From the NCBI GenBank assembly GCA_014529385.2, contig CM043955.1, positions 137,941,108 through 138,005,107 on the forward strand: 64,000 nucleotides of DNA, in the 5' to 3' direction. Below the pieces are notes generated by a model. It searched no databases, was not told the DNA's origin, and saw only the letters and a program-made list of their open reading frames with translations. Every line of letters starts with the position of its first letter. Position 1 is the first letter of the stretch. Shown piece after piece: positions 23,441 through 34,879 of the stretch. The DNA is from Adiantum capillus-veneris. Taxonomy: Eukaryota; Streptophyta; Polypodiopsida; Polypodiales; Pteridaceae. The position numbers and the translations under genes were made by a program.

Positions 23441-23769
23441 ATTAGGAGAAAGTTGGACTCCCTTCGGGGCCCTATAAGAAGTTCCACGTCAGCTTAGAGA
23501 CAGAAAATGAAAATGTTAAATTGTGCATTTTATGTGATACTTTTTTGCACCAACAAAAAGGCAAAATGACATTCTTTGGTAGCCGCCGTCTTTATCATTC
23601 TTATCCTTTGTTCTCTTGTCAAGAATTCAACTAACCGTATGACTAATGATTTGAAATGCCAGCTTACAAGCGCTCCCTCTAGAAACATAATCCACATGAA
23701 CTCTATCAACTATAAACATGAGAACATGGCCTTTCTTTGCTAATATCACTAACCTCTTACATTTCACAG
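23441..23769. other. intron or upstream sequence of copy B
   Basis: AT-rich, no coding signal on the plus strand, ending CTTACATTTCACAG, a good splice acceptor for the copy B exon that follows. Confidence 0.4.
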
Positions 23770-24062
23770 GCGATGGCAAGGATGGGATATTGGGATACAT
23801 CGAACATTTGGAAATGAAAGGATTGAATGCAGAAAGGCAAAGAAATCTCCTGGTGATGGAGAACATGCAGCTGAAGAAACTTAATGAAGCATGCTCTTGA
23901 AAGATTTCATCAAACAAAGAGACAATCCAAAGCCTTGAGAAGAAGATCACAAGTTTGCGAGAGAAAGACACCGTGCTTGGTAGTCAAAAAGAAAACAATA
24001 ACTGTGCAACATTGAGAACATGAAGATTGTTAGTGGTGGCCTGAAAAAACGAATATGAGCTT
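23770..24062 (+). pseudogene. transposase-like copy B, 5' exon
   Basis: After the acceptor TTTCACAG at 23769 the frame reads GDGKDGILGYIEHLEMKGL, matching copy A NGEQGLLGYCKRLN, then a coiled stretch. A stop follows ACS, and later pieces SGGLKKRI lie in another frame, matching copy A MGGRVRKRE. The exon is cut by the copia element after GAGCTT. A candidate donor (AAG|GTAACT) lies just past the element, so copia hit the last bases of the exon. Confidence 0.6.
24058..24062. other. target-site duplication AGCTT (left)
   Basis: AGCTT flanks the copia element here and again at 28928-28932. Confidence 0.85.
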
Positions 24063-24289
24063 TGTTGGAATTAGGGTGGTAGAGAAACACACACAACTTG
24101 GAGACGACGAAGGAAGCTGAAGGCACACAATAGAGAGTGAGTTACTTAGTGTGCAATGGAAAGTTAGATAGCCCTAGAGTGATGGACGTATATACAATGC
24201 ACGGGGGAAAAAACCTCCTAAAGAGGGAAAAAACGCCCCGGCGGTCCTAGTGTGTTCACACACATCACTACCACATGTATATGGTAACA
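24063..24289 (-). repeat. copia 3' LTR
   Basis: 227 bp, TG...CA ends, paired with 28701-28927. Confidence 0.95.
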
Positions 24290-24364
24290 AATCCCACCTG
24301 GAGTGATGCAGTGAATGAGAGCTGGCACATGAGTAAAGGGAAGTGCCATGCCCTGAGGACAGGA

Positions 24365-25144
24365 TCAGTCCACAAAGGGGAGTAAGCCCAAAGCTTTGCG
24401 AAAAGCTTCAAGCTTCTTACGAGACAATGCCTTTGTGAAAAGATTTGCAAGGTTGTCCTGTGTTGGCACATAAGCCAAGCTGATCTCTCCTGCTGAGAGC
24501 CTCTCCCTGACATAGTGGTAATGCACCTCAATGTGCTTTGTGCGAGCATGAAAAACTAGGTTCCTCGCAACTCCCAATGCGCTCTGACTATCAGTGTAGA
24601 TAGTGTTGGCAGTGTCCTATTCAACACCCAAATCAGCCATAAGGCGTATGAGCCATACACACTCAACCGTAGCTTTGAAGACTGCCCTGTACTCAGCCTC
24701 ACAACTCGAAGTGGCCACAGTAGGTTGCTTCTTGCTCAACCATGATATACATGAACTGCCAAGCATGAAACAAAAACTACTTGTGGACACTCGCGTGTCA
24801 AAACAACCAGCCCAATCTGAGTCCGAAAAAGCATGTAAGTCTGTCGGCAATGATCCCCCCTTGGGATAAAACAAGCCAAGATATAAAGTGCCACTAAGGT
24901 AGCTGAAAATACTCTTGACAGCCTGCCAATGCTTAGACCCTGGGCTATATATAAATCTGCTAACCTGTGAGACTGCAAACTGAATATCCGGCCTTGTGTT
25001 GTATATATAAATGAGGCAGCCAACAGCAGTTTGGTAAAGAGTGACATCAGCAGGATCGCTAGCATTATGTAGACTGAACTTCAAACCTGTTTCCATGGGA
25101 GTGGAAATAGGTTTGCAATCCTCAAGTCCAAACTTACATAGCAA
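24365..25144 (-). pseudogene. copia RNase H and C-terminus
   Basis: RNase H removes the RNA strand during reverse transcription. The frame 25144-24617 opens with the RT thumb (CKPISTPMETGLK, YQTAVGCLIYI) and contains the RNase H motifs AFSDSDWAGC, SSFCFMLGSSCISWLSKKQ, SSCEAEYRA and a VW..RL.ADL end. A frame change then leads to 24577-24365, with ARTKHIEVHYHYVRE and LFTKALSRKKLE, the usual copia C-terminus. The acidic catalytic residues appear kept. Confidence 0.9.
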
Positions 25145-25162
25145 TGTCTCTATGTAACTTTT

Positions 25163-25919
25163 CTAACACAAGGCAATACCACCACCACACTGCTTAAACT
25201 GTATAACCAAGTAATGATGCAACAGCCCCAAATATTTCATCTTGAAAGTAGCATTCAGATCAGCCTTAAATTCAGCAATATGTCTCTCATTTGGTCCAGT
25301 GATCAACAAATCATCAACATAAAGAACCACAATGAGAAGTACATTACCCTCACGCTTTACATACAATGTGCTTTCTATTGGACTGTTACGAAAGCCTCGT
25401 TTAACCAAATGAGTGTCAGCTTTCTCATACCAAGCACGAGGAGATTGCTTCAACCCATACAAAGCACACTTTGTCCTCTTGTCCTTTTATGACAAAACCG
25501 TGAGGCTGCGTTACATAGACTTCCTCAAATATGTCACCATTCAAGAAAGCAGTAACAATGTCTGATTGATGTACATCCCAACCAAAATGAGCTGCCAATG
25601 CACATGGAAAACGTACAGTAGTCATACGACAAGTGGGAGAAAAAGTCTCTTCATAATCTATGCATTTTTGTTGTGCATAACCTTTTGCAACAAGTCGAGC
25701 CTTATGGCGATCGATCTCACCATCCGGCTTGCGTTTCAACTTGTAAACCCACTTCATACCAATGGCCCTTTTGCCAGGAGGAAAATCACATAAAGTCCAT
25801 GTGTCATTTTCTATAAGTGCATCATATTCTGATTGCATGACAGCCATCCAATTTTCTGAATTATGTGCTTCATTAAAAGACAGAGGCTCCTCAACATCAT
25901 GTAAGCTAGACACAGCCAA
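25163..25919 (-). pseudogene. copia reverse transcriptase
   Basis: The frame 25919-25425 has ALIENDTWTL, IGMKWVYKLKRKPDGEI, RHKARLVAKGYAQ, DYEETFSPTCRMTTVR and QSDIVTAFLNGDIFEEVYV (motif A, D-V/I-TAFLNG). A frame change near 25425-25460 leads to MYGLKQSPRAWYEK and LYVDDLLITG, the catalytic YVDD box. The frame ends at a stop after GGGIALC. Confidence 0.92.
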
Positions 25920-26380
25920 AGCATAACAATCTGATGCATAAGATGCATGGTGAGAGCTGAACGAGTATGACTAGACAAAGGTGCATCCAATTTACTGTCA
26001 CGCAAAGTGTGCACCAGCCATTTTGGCATACCTCTAGCCTGCTTATTTTCAGCCCTTTCCTCATCAAGTACATCATGTACATTTGCATCAATAATAGGCT
26101 GATCTAAAACATTTTTAGAAACCCCCATAGGCTATACATTTGCCTCATTGGAACTTACATTCGTATTTCCACCACTGACAAGAGGCAACAAAGTGTCATA
26201 AATGTCATGTGAGCTTACATTACTGTCTCTAGTACATGACAGCAAAGGCTGAACAGAATCTTCCACAAACACTACATCCCGAGAAACCAGAATACGTTTT
26301 GTTTGCAGATGATACAACCTGTAACCTTTTCTTTCAGCACTATAGCCAACAAAAATACATTTGACAGCCTTATCATCCAA
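25811..26380 (-). pseudogene. copia integrase tail and linker to RT
   Basis: AVKCIFVGYSAERKGYRLYH, ILVSRDVVF: the conserved block after the integrase core. A low-complexity acidic linker follows, with stops and frame changes, before RT. Confidence 0.8.
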
Positions 26381-26389
26381 TTTTCTACG

Positions 26390-26956
26390 CTACACTTGTG
26401 GCACCAAAGCATATGCCAAACAACCAAAAACACGCATGTGCTCAATAGAAGGCTTTCTATCATGCCATGCTTCATATGGAGTAATAGACTGCAAAGCTTT
26501 CATAGGACACCTGCTAAGTACATAAGTGGCACACATGATGGCCTCAAGCCAAAAAGAATGCGGCAAAGCTTGACTTTTGACCATACATCGTGCCATTTCC
26601 GTCAGTGACCTGTTTTTCCTCTTAGCAACACCATTTTGTTGAGGTGTATAAGGCACTGTACATTGGTGTTTTATCCCACGATTAGCCAGAAATGCATTAA
26701 ATTCATGAGACATATACTCCCCCCCTTGATCGGAACGGAGGGTGCCCATAGTACATTTCGAGACATTTTCAGCCATAGCCAGAAATTGTTTGAAGCACAT
26801 TAAAACTTTGGACTTCGCTTTAAGAGGAAATACCCATGCATGCCTGGAGTAATCATCAATGAAAGTCACAAAGTAAAGGTAATTGCCCAAGGACGGAGTT
26901 TGCATCGGCCCACAAACATCACTATGCACAAGCTGCAACCTGCATACTGAGATCAT
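26390..26956 (-). pseudogene. copia integrase core (zinc domain missing)
   Basis: The frame has LVHSDVCGPM (first catalytic Asp), TFIDDYSRHAWVFPLK, LRSDQGGEYMS (second Asp), CTVPYTPQQNGVAKRKNR (in family members usually AERKNR, so the third catalytic Glu is altered here) and VLSRCPMKAL. The N-terminal HHCC zinc domain, usually about 100 residues between protease and LVHSD, is gone. The protease frame runs into this one within about 35 bp, with a frame change. Confidence 0.88.
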
Positions 26957-27932
26957 GAACTATACATCTGTCATCCACAAATTTGACTACAAGTCCAAGT
27001 CTAGCAAGTGCGGATATAGACAAGAGATTCTTCTTGATCCCAGGTACATAAAGTGCATCAACAAGTGTGAAGGAACTGCCATTAGTAGCAGTGAGCATAA
27101 TCTTTCCAACTCCCTGAACTGGATAAGAGGCGTTGTTGGCACAAGTGACTGAATTCCCATGAGGGACAAACTCGAGAGAGGTAAACAATTCACGATGTGA
27201 GGTAATGTGCTTTGTAGCACCACTGTCGAAATACCACACATGTGAATATGCAGCAACTGACAAGCATGCATCATGGACAGCAGGATTGTAAGTGCACTCT
27301 GCGCTAAAAGCCCATTCTGCATCAACATCAACAACACAGTTTCCTTTCACAGAAGACTCAACAATGGCTGTATTTGTAGTGGAACCAACATTTGCAGTGG
27401 AACCACCCTCTTTCTTCTTACCCTCTTTGGCCTTCAACTTAGGACACGACTTGATCAAGTGATCCTTGGATTTACAATAATGGCAACGCATCTTCTTTTT
27501 GCCCTTATCACCAGAATTTCCAAGCCAATTGCTGCCAGCAGAAGCATTAGGAACATAATTTTTGCCACTCGCAGCAGAACCATAAGAAGTGGCTGCATTG
27601 CTGTTACCACCCTTTCTTTGAGAAGCAATAAAATCCTGTTCAACTGCATGCTGTCTAGTCCTGTTTTTTCTGGAAAGTGACTCTTGCAACAACAATGTGC
27701 ATAATGCATCAAACTTGACAACTTCTGGATTTCCTTGGGTCATAAGTCTCCAAGTACTAGCAAAAGTCTGGTAAGAATCTAGTAAGGCATCAAGGACAGT
27801 CTGCACAAGGGAACTGTCTAAAATAACCTCACCTACAGAAATAAGTTGCTCATTGATATCCTTGACACTAGCAAGGAAAGTGTCTATATCATCTTCCTCA
27901 TGCATAATCTTCGACTCCAGCTCTTTACACAA
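26922..27932 (-). pseudogene. copia gag C-terminal part, zinc knuckle and protease
   Basis: A 336-codon open frame. The first half is gag (LSAGEVILDSSLVQTVLDAL type words, LLLQESLSRKN). A zinc knuckle CHYCKSKDHLIKSCP lies near residue 150, then a lysine/threonine-rich linker and the aspartic protease WYFDSGATKHI near residue 235, continuing to VPGIKKNLLSISAL. It is the longest intact frame of the element. It stops where the pre-integrase zinc domain should begin. Confidence 0.92.
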
Positions 27933-28105
27933 CTAAGAAATTTTAGCCTCATTACGGCTTGCATAAAGACCTGCTAGAATATCCCAAGCCTGTTTGCAGA
28001 TTTTGCTAAACGGATGTGAGGAACAATGGTGCGCTTCACAGACAACACAATCAATGCATGAGCCTGCGCATCCTTAACATCCCAACAAGCTTGTTCTGCC
28101 GTAGG

Positions 28106-28336
28106 CTAAACAACTCTAACAGCTGCAATCCTTGTAGCAAGACCTGCAACATCCTCAACATCGCCTACATCCTCAGAACGAGGACGTACATCAATGCCCT
28201 GTACAATGTTCCAGACACCCTTTGACACAAGAACATGTTGCATCCTATAAGCCCACATAGGGTAGTTGTCCCCATCCAACCTGTCCTCAGCAGAAGCAAA
28301 CATCTTGAACACATCTGTGTTGTTGTTGTCAGCCAT
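28106..28336 (-). pseudogene. copia gag N-terminus
   Basis: From ATG at 28336: MADNNNTDVFKMF, then DGDNYPMWAYRMQHVLVSKG and VWNIVQG, the typical start of copia gag. The frame ends at a stop after AAVRVV. Remnants such as CWDVKDAQAHALIVLSVK follow before the 27932 frame. Confidence 0.88.
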
Positions 28337-28686
28337 GGTAAATGCTGCACCTGATGTGGAAACTGCTCGAAAATAGGAGAAACGGAGCGGGAACAACCTG
28401 TGCTATATGGCACAAACCGTAGAATACTATAAGGCACCTGTTATGCAGAAAACGGCACTGAGAGAAATTCTGCACAAAAATGACAAAATAGCCTCTGTAG
28501 TACTGCCTGTAGTGGAAACAGAGGCCGAAATGAGCCCAAATCAAAATTCTGAGCAGACCGAGCTCTAAGAGGTCCTCCCAAAATATTTGTCGACATGTGA
28601 ACGCTTGCCAAAGCTCACTGAAATCGGAGAAAGTGAGCGGGCATGTGCTGGAGCAGCTGGTGACTAAGCCCAGGAAGACGTGACCT

Positions 28687-28698
28687 GCTCTGATACCA
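28687..28698 (-). other. copia primer-binding site
   Basis: The minus strand TGGTATCAGAGC, 2 bp from the 5' LTR, is the exact complement of the initiator tRNA-Met 3' end. Confidence 0.95.
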
Positions 28699-28700
28699 AT

Positions 28701-28927
28701 TGTTGGAATTAGGGTTGCAGAGAAACAAACACAGCTTGGAGACGACGAAGGAAGCTCAAGGCACACAATAGAGAGTGAGTTACTTAGTGTGCAATGGAAA
28801 GATAGATAGCCCTAGAGTGATGGGCGTATATACAATGCACGGGGGAAAAAACCTCCTAAAGAGGGAAAAAATGCCCCAGCGGTCCTAGTGTGTTCACCCA
28901 CATCACTACCACATGTATATGGTAACA
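28701..28927 (-). repeat. copia 5' LTR
   Basis: 227 bp, TG...CA ends, partner of 24063-24289. Confidence 0.95.
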
Positions 28928-28932
28928 AGCTT
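28928..28932. other. target-site duplication AGCTT (right)
   Basis: Second copy of the 5-bp duplication. Confidence 0.85.
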
Positions 28933-29039
28933 TAAGGTAACTCAAAGTTTGTTTTTGATTTTGTATCTTCAATGTGCTTCACTAAAAAATGGATACACTT
29001 TCCTATACATGATCATAATGCATGGTGCTTTTTTGGCAG

Positions 29040-31117
29040 GTCTTTGCTGCATCCAAACTTGAACGGTGTAGGCTTCAATGCCAGAGGTTATTATAGCCGT
29101 CTAGTTCCAAAAGAAGTAGTTGAAGAGATTATAACTCAGAAAAAATTCTTTAAGCTGAAAGGGAGGCTCCTTACCTCCTTCATGAATGAGAATCAGATGG
29201 AGCCAATGAAAGTGCAAGAAATACTTGATGAGAGTGGCATCTCACAGATAAGATACAATGCACTCTTCAAAGCATTAGCTAAAAAGTCTCAAAATAAACT
29301 ACAGAGAGGATCATTGCTGCCAAATCCATCACATGTAAAGGCTTCTCGCTGGCACATAAATGATGAGGTGTTTGAGAAACTTAGGTCACCATTCCATATT
29401 GAAGTAATGTTCTTAGGCAAGGATGGCAGAGAGGTACAGTTTAACGAACACAACAACCTCTTCGTTGATCTTGAAGCACTGAAAAGGTATGCAGTTTACT
29501 TCTTTGACATCAATCGAGAGGAGTGCGGTGGGGTTCTCAAGTTTGTTTTGAAGCTCGACGAGTGCGAGGTACTAAAGAACAAGAAGCTGGAGAGAGTCAC
29601 CATTACTCTCATGAACAGAGCTCTGGATCCATCAATAACGAAAGAGGTCCATGATACTTTAGCGTGCAATCCAAAAACAACATTCTAACTCTAGGATCAT
29701 TTTAGGTATACTTAGTTCACTCTATAATAACAAAAATATTGATTATTTGGTTGTTGATTTTCTGTTTTCATTTTCATTGCAGGTTGATAAGGACGATTTT
29801 AAAATCCTCGATTGGGTTTTTAGTCAAACCCAAATTCCTTCTATCATCAGCGGAACAAAGAAACGGAGTCGTACTTTCAGTGGAAGGATTTGGTGACTAT
29901 ACAGTGAATGGCACATGGTAGGTGACCTAAAGACTCTTAAGTCTATGTACAACATAACACACGGAGCAACTGTGGAAAATACATGCTTATATTGCATGGC
30001 TGATGCACAATCTATTGAGAGTGTGCAATGGAATAGAGATCTCAACAGACATCTTCAAGATAAAACTTTTAGGTCAATGCTTGATATTCCTCTAAGTAGA
30101 GTTCAGGCCTGTACACTTCATGCACTCTGTTGAATAATTGAAAATGTGGTTCATTTGTACATATGTTTTGCATGGACATTAAATCCAGAGAGTGAGTAAA
30201 AAAGAGTGATCAAAGCATTAGAGGGAGTGCTCTCAGACATTGGTTTGCATGGAGGCAATGTCAAAATCGAAGAGGACCCTAAGATGTCTCAAAGTTGTCA
30301 CAAGGTACCTAGGAAAGCATCGATAGGCGGCGTGAAGGCTAGAAGGTTTCTTGGGTTTAGCCTCAAAAATTCAAATAGAGAAGAGAGGAGAAACCTGTTC
30401 AACAAATGGAAACAGTTACATAAAGTGATTGAAGACAATGTTGGTGGTGGGGCAAGCCAAAACCATTTTGTTTTATTTCAATGTAGCACATATTGTTCAA
30501 CCATGGTCCATATTTTGCCAAGACATATGGCTCACTATCAATATGGTCCACACAAGACATGGAAAAAACCCACTACATGGAAAGAACAGGCTACTTTAAG
30601 CACACTAGACATGGGGGAGGAAAGGATAAGGACAATATCCTATTAGAGTTACACCAATGGACTTATAGACGACTTATTCATACACCAAGGCACAAGGAGC
30701 TTCTCAAGAGCTCAGAAATTACATGGACTTTACAACACATCTGCAAAGAGAAGAAAAAAATGGCTTGGGAAAATTCAAATGCGGGGGAGCACCATGCGAG
30801 GTGGCGACAATCACAAGTCAGGAGCAGGAAAAGATGGAGTTGAGCCTGCCATTTTTATCCTCTTTGATGCACCTCCTTCTTCCTCACTCTCTACCTCTTC
30901 GATGTACAAGCTTCATAGACGAGCTCGTTCCTCTGTTGATGGAAGCATCCCCATGAGCATCAGGTGTTTTCTTTGCCTCATAAACAACCGCTTGTTGTAT
31001 GGATCTAAGCTCTCCAAGTCTCAACCCCTGATGTGTAGCGAGAGCTTGAGCTGTGTAGGACATGAAATAGGGGGCTCTGAGTGCTTGGCACCCATACCCA
31101 ATGCCAAAGACGCATAG
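29040..31117 (+). pseudogene. transposase-like copy B, 3' exons
   Basis: After the acceptor TTTTGGCAG (29039), a long frame to 29688 holds NLNGVGFNARGYYSRLV, VQEILDESGIS, HNNLFVDLEAL, then FVLKLDECEVLKNKKLERV, matching copy A FVLKLDECVIVKGRKLERM. A second acceptor, TTCATTGCAG (29782), opens VDKDDFKILDWVF, and across a frame break EWHMVGDLKTLK and ENTCLYCMAD. 30206-30646 gives GVKARRFLG, and 30493-30843 gives IWSTQDMEKTHY and YFKHTRHGGG, matching copy A motif for motif. Frameshifts near 29890 and 30500 and stops after TLHALC show it is dead. The region 30843-31117 has no counterpart that I can see in copy A. Confidence 0.65.
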
Positions 31118-31670
31118 AGAAAACTATTTCTCAATTAGAAGTAGTCTTTCTGCGTTTAGTGGGAGGGGGTGCCCACCACACAATCTTGTAATAACTTTCA
31201 TTGCAAATAGTGGGAGCTTTGCATTGTCCTCGGAGTATTCCTTGTGGTATATTATGATCTACAAAACAATATTAAAACTTTTATGGTCTGTAAGTGAGAT
31301 GAGTACAATTGTCAAGTACTTGAACTGTTTCTACAAACCTTTTTGTGATTGAAATGCCTGATGTAGTGAGACAACACCGCATCCTTGCCTTGTACTCCAG
31401 TGACGAGCCCTTGCCATGAGCCTCCCATTCTTCTAAGGAAAATATCGTCATACACTAGCACCTGTCAACAAAAATATTGATCATGATATTTCATCACTAG
31501 GCCATCTCTAATACCATATGAATGCCTTAAAAAATTACCATCTGATTCTCATCCATTTCTAGCATCGATCTTCTCCACAAGTGAATAGACTGACTATTCA
31601 ATACCTGAACTCTGGGTGCCACAGGTCTATCCATGTTTTCCAAGCCAAAATTTTTTGTTGTCAATTAGAA
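31118..31670. other. no supported gene
   Basis: Short frames only. Near 31640-31680 the sequence passes into the truncated 3' end of the Penelope-like element. Confidence 0.4.
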
Positions 31671-32640
31671 CTACTCATCTGTTGGAAAATTCGCCTCTGT
31701 GGACTTTGCTTCATTGAATGTATCTTTGATCAGTTTGTGGATATCCAAGATAAAAGCTTCTTGAGAGGAGATGGAGGAGGTTATTTTGATATGCTCTTGG
31801 AGAGGATGTCCATAGCTTCGAAGAAGCTTTTTTAGGCTGGAAGCAGGGCCATCCCAAATGCCAAAGGCATCATCGATGAATCTTTTGAAATAAAGAAGGG
31901 AAGGGAGGGTGAGTAGCTCCATGCCTTCTTCTAAGGAACAAAGAAAAAGGCAAGCGTATACTACTGCAAAATTTGATCCCATTGCTGTGCCTTTGGTTTG
32001 ATGCCAAACTTCTCCTTTGAAAGAGAGATAGTGATGATTGAGGATGAGAGAGGATAGGGACATAATGAAGTGCACTTTTGGAGAGGGAAAAACATCATGG
32101 CTGGAATTTTTGAGAGCTAAGAGTCCTTCTATAATAGGGATGCTAGGATAGAGGGACTCTACATCAAAGGAAAAGAGGATAATATGGGGAGGAAAAGGGG
32201 TGGAGGTGAGGTCCAAGATAAGGGAGTGGGAGTCTTTCAAGTATTGTTTTTTGGATAGGAGGATAGGGTAGAGTTGCGTGTGGAGCCATTGGGAGGCATT
32301 TTCTAATACATATCCTTTGTAGGAACAAATGGGGCGGCCTACAAGGAAGGGTTTATGAATTTTGGGTAGGAGAAAAAAGGGGCAAGGTTTAGGTTTAGCT
32401 AGAGAAGAGGAGAGGATAAATTCCTTCTCATTGCTAGAGAGAAAGGGGTAGCCCAAAATCATCGAGGTGAGGAGGGAGACGACAAAGGCTAGAGGAGGGG
32501 AAGAGGTCTTGGAGTAGGTAACACGGTCCATGAGGTGGCGAAGGGCTTCTTTATCATACCAATCTATGGAGAGGACAACGGGTCCAAGGTTTTTATCTGC
32601 GGGTTTTATAACACTATTTTGGTTATTTTTTTAAGGAGGA
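31671..32640 (-). pseudogene. Penelope-like element reverse transcriptase
   Basis: Penelope-like elements (PLEs) form a retroelement class distinct from LTR and LINE elements, with an RT related to telomerase. The frame 32531-31671 has PFFLLPKIHKP (residues 51-61), GRPICSYKG (65-73), FSFDVESLYPSIP (motif A, 120-132), HQTKGTAMGSNFAVVYACL (motif B, 177-195) and FKRFIDDAFGIWDG (motif C, 215-228). Upstream, in another frame, lie KPADKNLGPVVLS and IDWYDKEALRHL, the usual PLE words before RT. The frame ends at residue 286 just after FILDIHKLIKDT, where family members continue into the thumb and, in many, a GIY-YIG nuclease. I see no nuclease. Confidence 0.85.
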
Positions 32641-34877
32641 AAGGGCATTAATGAAGGAAGGTTTGGTACGGAAAGGAGGAATAAAGGAGAGTAGAGAGTT
32701 GAGGAGAGTGAACACATGATTGAAGGTAAAGTTAAGAGAGGAGGAAGGTGAAGGTGGATTCCAAGTGGGATTAGGAATAGAAAGAGAGAGGTTGGAGGGG
32801 GGGGGGGGGGGGGGAAGAGTTTTTAAAGAACATTTTAAGATAGAGGTTCCTTTGCAAATTAGAGTAGGCTTTAAGTATGGAGGTTGGAGGGGGTGGAGGA
32901 GAAGGAGGGATATAATTGAGCCCAAGCCCTAAGAGTTTGTGCTCGGAGGAAGAGAGAGGGTGATTAGAGAGGTTGTTTGAAGAGAGGTTAGTAATCCTAT
33001 TTTCAAGCGTGAAGGTAGAAAGATTGCTTAGAACCAAAATTTTAAAGAGGTGAGGATTAGTTAGAGGAAGCCAAAATTTATGACGCTTTTTTTCCTAGTG
33101 GGAGGGATGAGGGAGGAGAGGGAAAGTACATGGAGAAGGGGTCCAAAGGTGAGGAAAAAGGGGGGGTTTCGGGAAGAGAAAATGGACCCAAGAGGTAGGG
33201 TGCTCTAGCCCTAGTTTGTCCTCCTCCATTGCAAGTTTTTTGAGCCTTTGCGTAGGCTAAACTTGGGATGTAGCGGCTTGGTATGGGGTACGCGGGAGGG
33301 TTTGGGAGAAGGAGAAATGAGAGGGTAATTGGGAGTTTGGAGAAGAGAGGGTAAAGGAGAAGGTTTATTAGAGGAGGGGGAGGGACTCTTTGGAGTGTTT
33401 AAAATGGGGGGATTACAAGGGGGGGAGGAGTGGCGGGGGTAGAAGGTAGAAGGGGAGGTTTCAGGTTTCTTGAATGGTTGGCGAGTGAATTCTTCATGGG
33501 ATTTTATAGCCAAGGGAGGGATTGGTTTGAAAGGTTTGGCTTGGAAGGAGGAGGGCTTTGGGTGGGTAGTGTGGTGATGGCGTGAAGGTTTGAGAGGAGG
33601 TAAGAGGAGTTTCTTCATTTGGGCGGTGACCTCGTGTTGTACTATTACCCCCACCGTTTCTTCCTTAGGTAGGGATTCCACCTCTTCTAGGAGGAAGATT
33701 TGTGATCTCTTTCTAGCACCATGAGCCGCCAAGCTTAAGGAAGAGGCTAAATGAGTTTGAAGAATTTCATTCTGTAGGAGTGAATCAAACTCATTGAGGG
33801 AAGTTTGTTTCCAAACATGGAGTTGGTTGTGCCAAGCCGAAGGTAGCACTCTAGGGAAGGATATGGATGCAAGTTTTTTAGTGAGCTCAAGAAGCCTTTC
33901 TTCCACAATATCGTGGTAGACATCAAAGTTTTTTTGAAGGTTCTTAATGAGCAAAGATTGTGCTTGGATGTAAGCTTTAGTGCAATCTAGTTGAAATTAT
34001 ATGTTAAGTGCCTCTACTTTAGCACTTAAAAGCGCTTGAGCATGAATGTCTTCTAAGGCAAGACGAGGTGTTTTCATACAAAGACTATGAGGGGCCTTTT
34101 GGTTAGCGTGAAGGTTTTGAAGGTGTGTGAGATGGGATTTGGATTTGTTAAGCTTGAGATTAAGGGTTTTAAATAATTCCAAAGAAAGGGATACAATCTT
34201 GTTAAACTCCAAGGGTTTCTCTATAGCGGGTAGGATGGGGAGGGATGGTGGGTAGGGAGAAAGACTCGAAGAGGTAGCGGAGAGAGACCCGGAGGAAGAG
34301 GGGAAGGTAAGGGGGGGATTATTGAGGATGCCACCTTGATAAAGATTGGCAAAGATACCCCCTTGGTTAGGAAAGGGGAGACTCGTAAAGCCATGCTTGG
34401 AGGAGCTAGCCAAACCGGAATGAATACAAAGGGAGGGTTTGTTTTTTCTGTGGTTATTGGTAGACGGGATAGAAAGTTGATCAGATCATCGATTTGTAGA
34501 TTTGCGGTGAGCCCCAAAATTTCCTCCGGGCTAAACAAAGTCTTTTTAGAAGAGGTAATGGAAGGTGTAGAGGTTAACATAGGAGTGGTTAGGCTTGAAG
34601 AGGGAGGGTTGATGAGGCTAGCCGTCGAAACAAAGCCGGGAAAGGACGTCACGTCCACGTGTGGGAGTTGGGGTTGAGGTTGGGGTTGGGAAGCCGCAAA
34701 GGGAGAGGGTGTAACAAGGTTTGAAGGGGTTTCCATTCCGGTAGCGAAGGGTGGATTGGTGGACGGAATACCGGGGTCATCATCCATGTCCATCGCTATG
34801 GGAACAAGTGCTAAGGAAGAGGTGGAGGTGTAGGGAGGGGGGCAACCATCTCGGGTGAATGCCTTAGAAAACCACAT
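32641..34877 (-). pseudogene. Penelope-like element N-terminal region
   Basis: Several overlapping minus-strand frames belong to one decayed reading frame upstream of the RT. 34877-34221 is Pro/Ser/Thr-rich. 34413-33997 has NKIVSLSLELFKTLNLKLNK, predicted helical. 33954-33211 starts helical (KNLQKNFDVYHDIVEERLL) and becomes proline- and lysine-rich. 33037-32771 has LSSSEHKLLGLGLNYIPP, a block commonly found before PLE RTs, then a poly-Pro run from a G-tract at 32797-32814. Frame changes occur at least four times. No GIY-YIG motif was seen in this part. Confidence 0.6.
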
Positions 34878-34879
34878 CT

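Larger units (their letters stand above)
24063..28927 (-). mobile_element. Ty1/copia retrotransposon with both LTRs
   Basis: A 4865-bp minus-strand element bounded by two 227-bp LTRs (TGTTGG...GTAACA) and a 5-bp target duplication, AGCTT. By hand count the LTRs differ at about 10 of 227 positions, near 96% identity, so insertion was fairly recent. The order gag, protease, integrase, RT, RNase H is that of Ty1/copia. Stops, frame changes and an internal deletion make it non-autonomous. It split transposase-like copy B. Confidence 0.95.

Noticed and set aside
31671-32531. LINE or telomerase gene for the RT at this place
   Set aside because: LPKIHK, GRPI.S, GTAMGS and IDDAF.IW together are the Penelope-like pattern. 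LINE RTs have different words, and telomerase-specific domains are absent.
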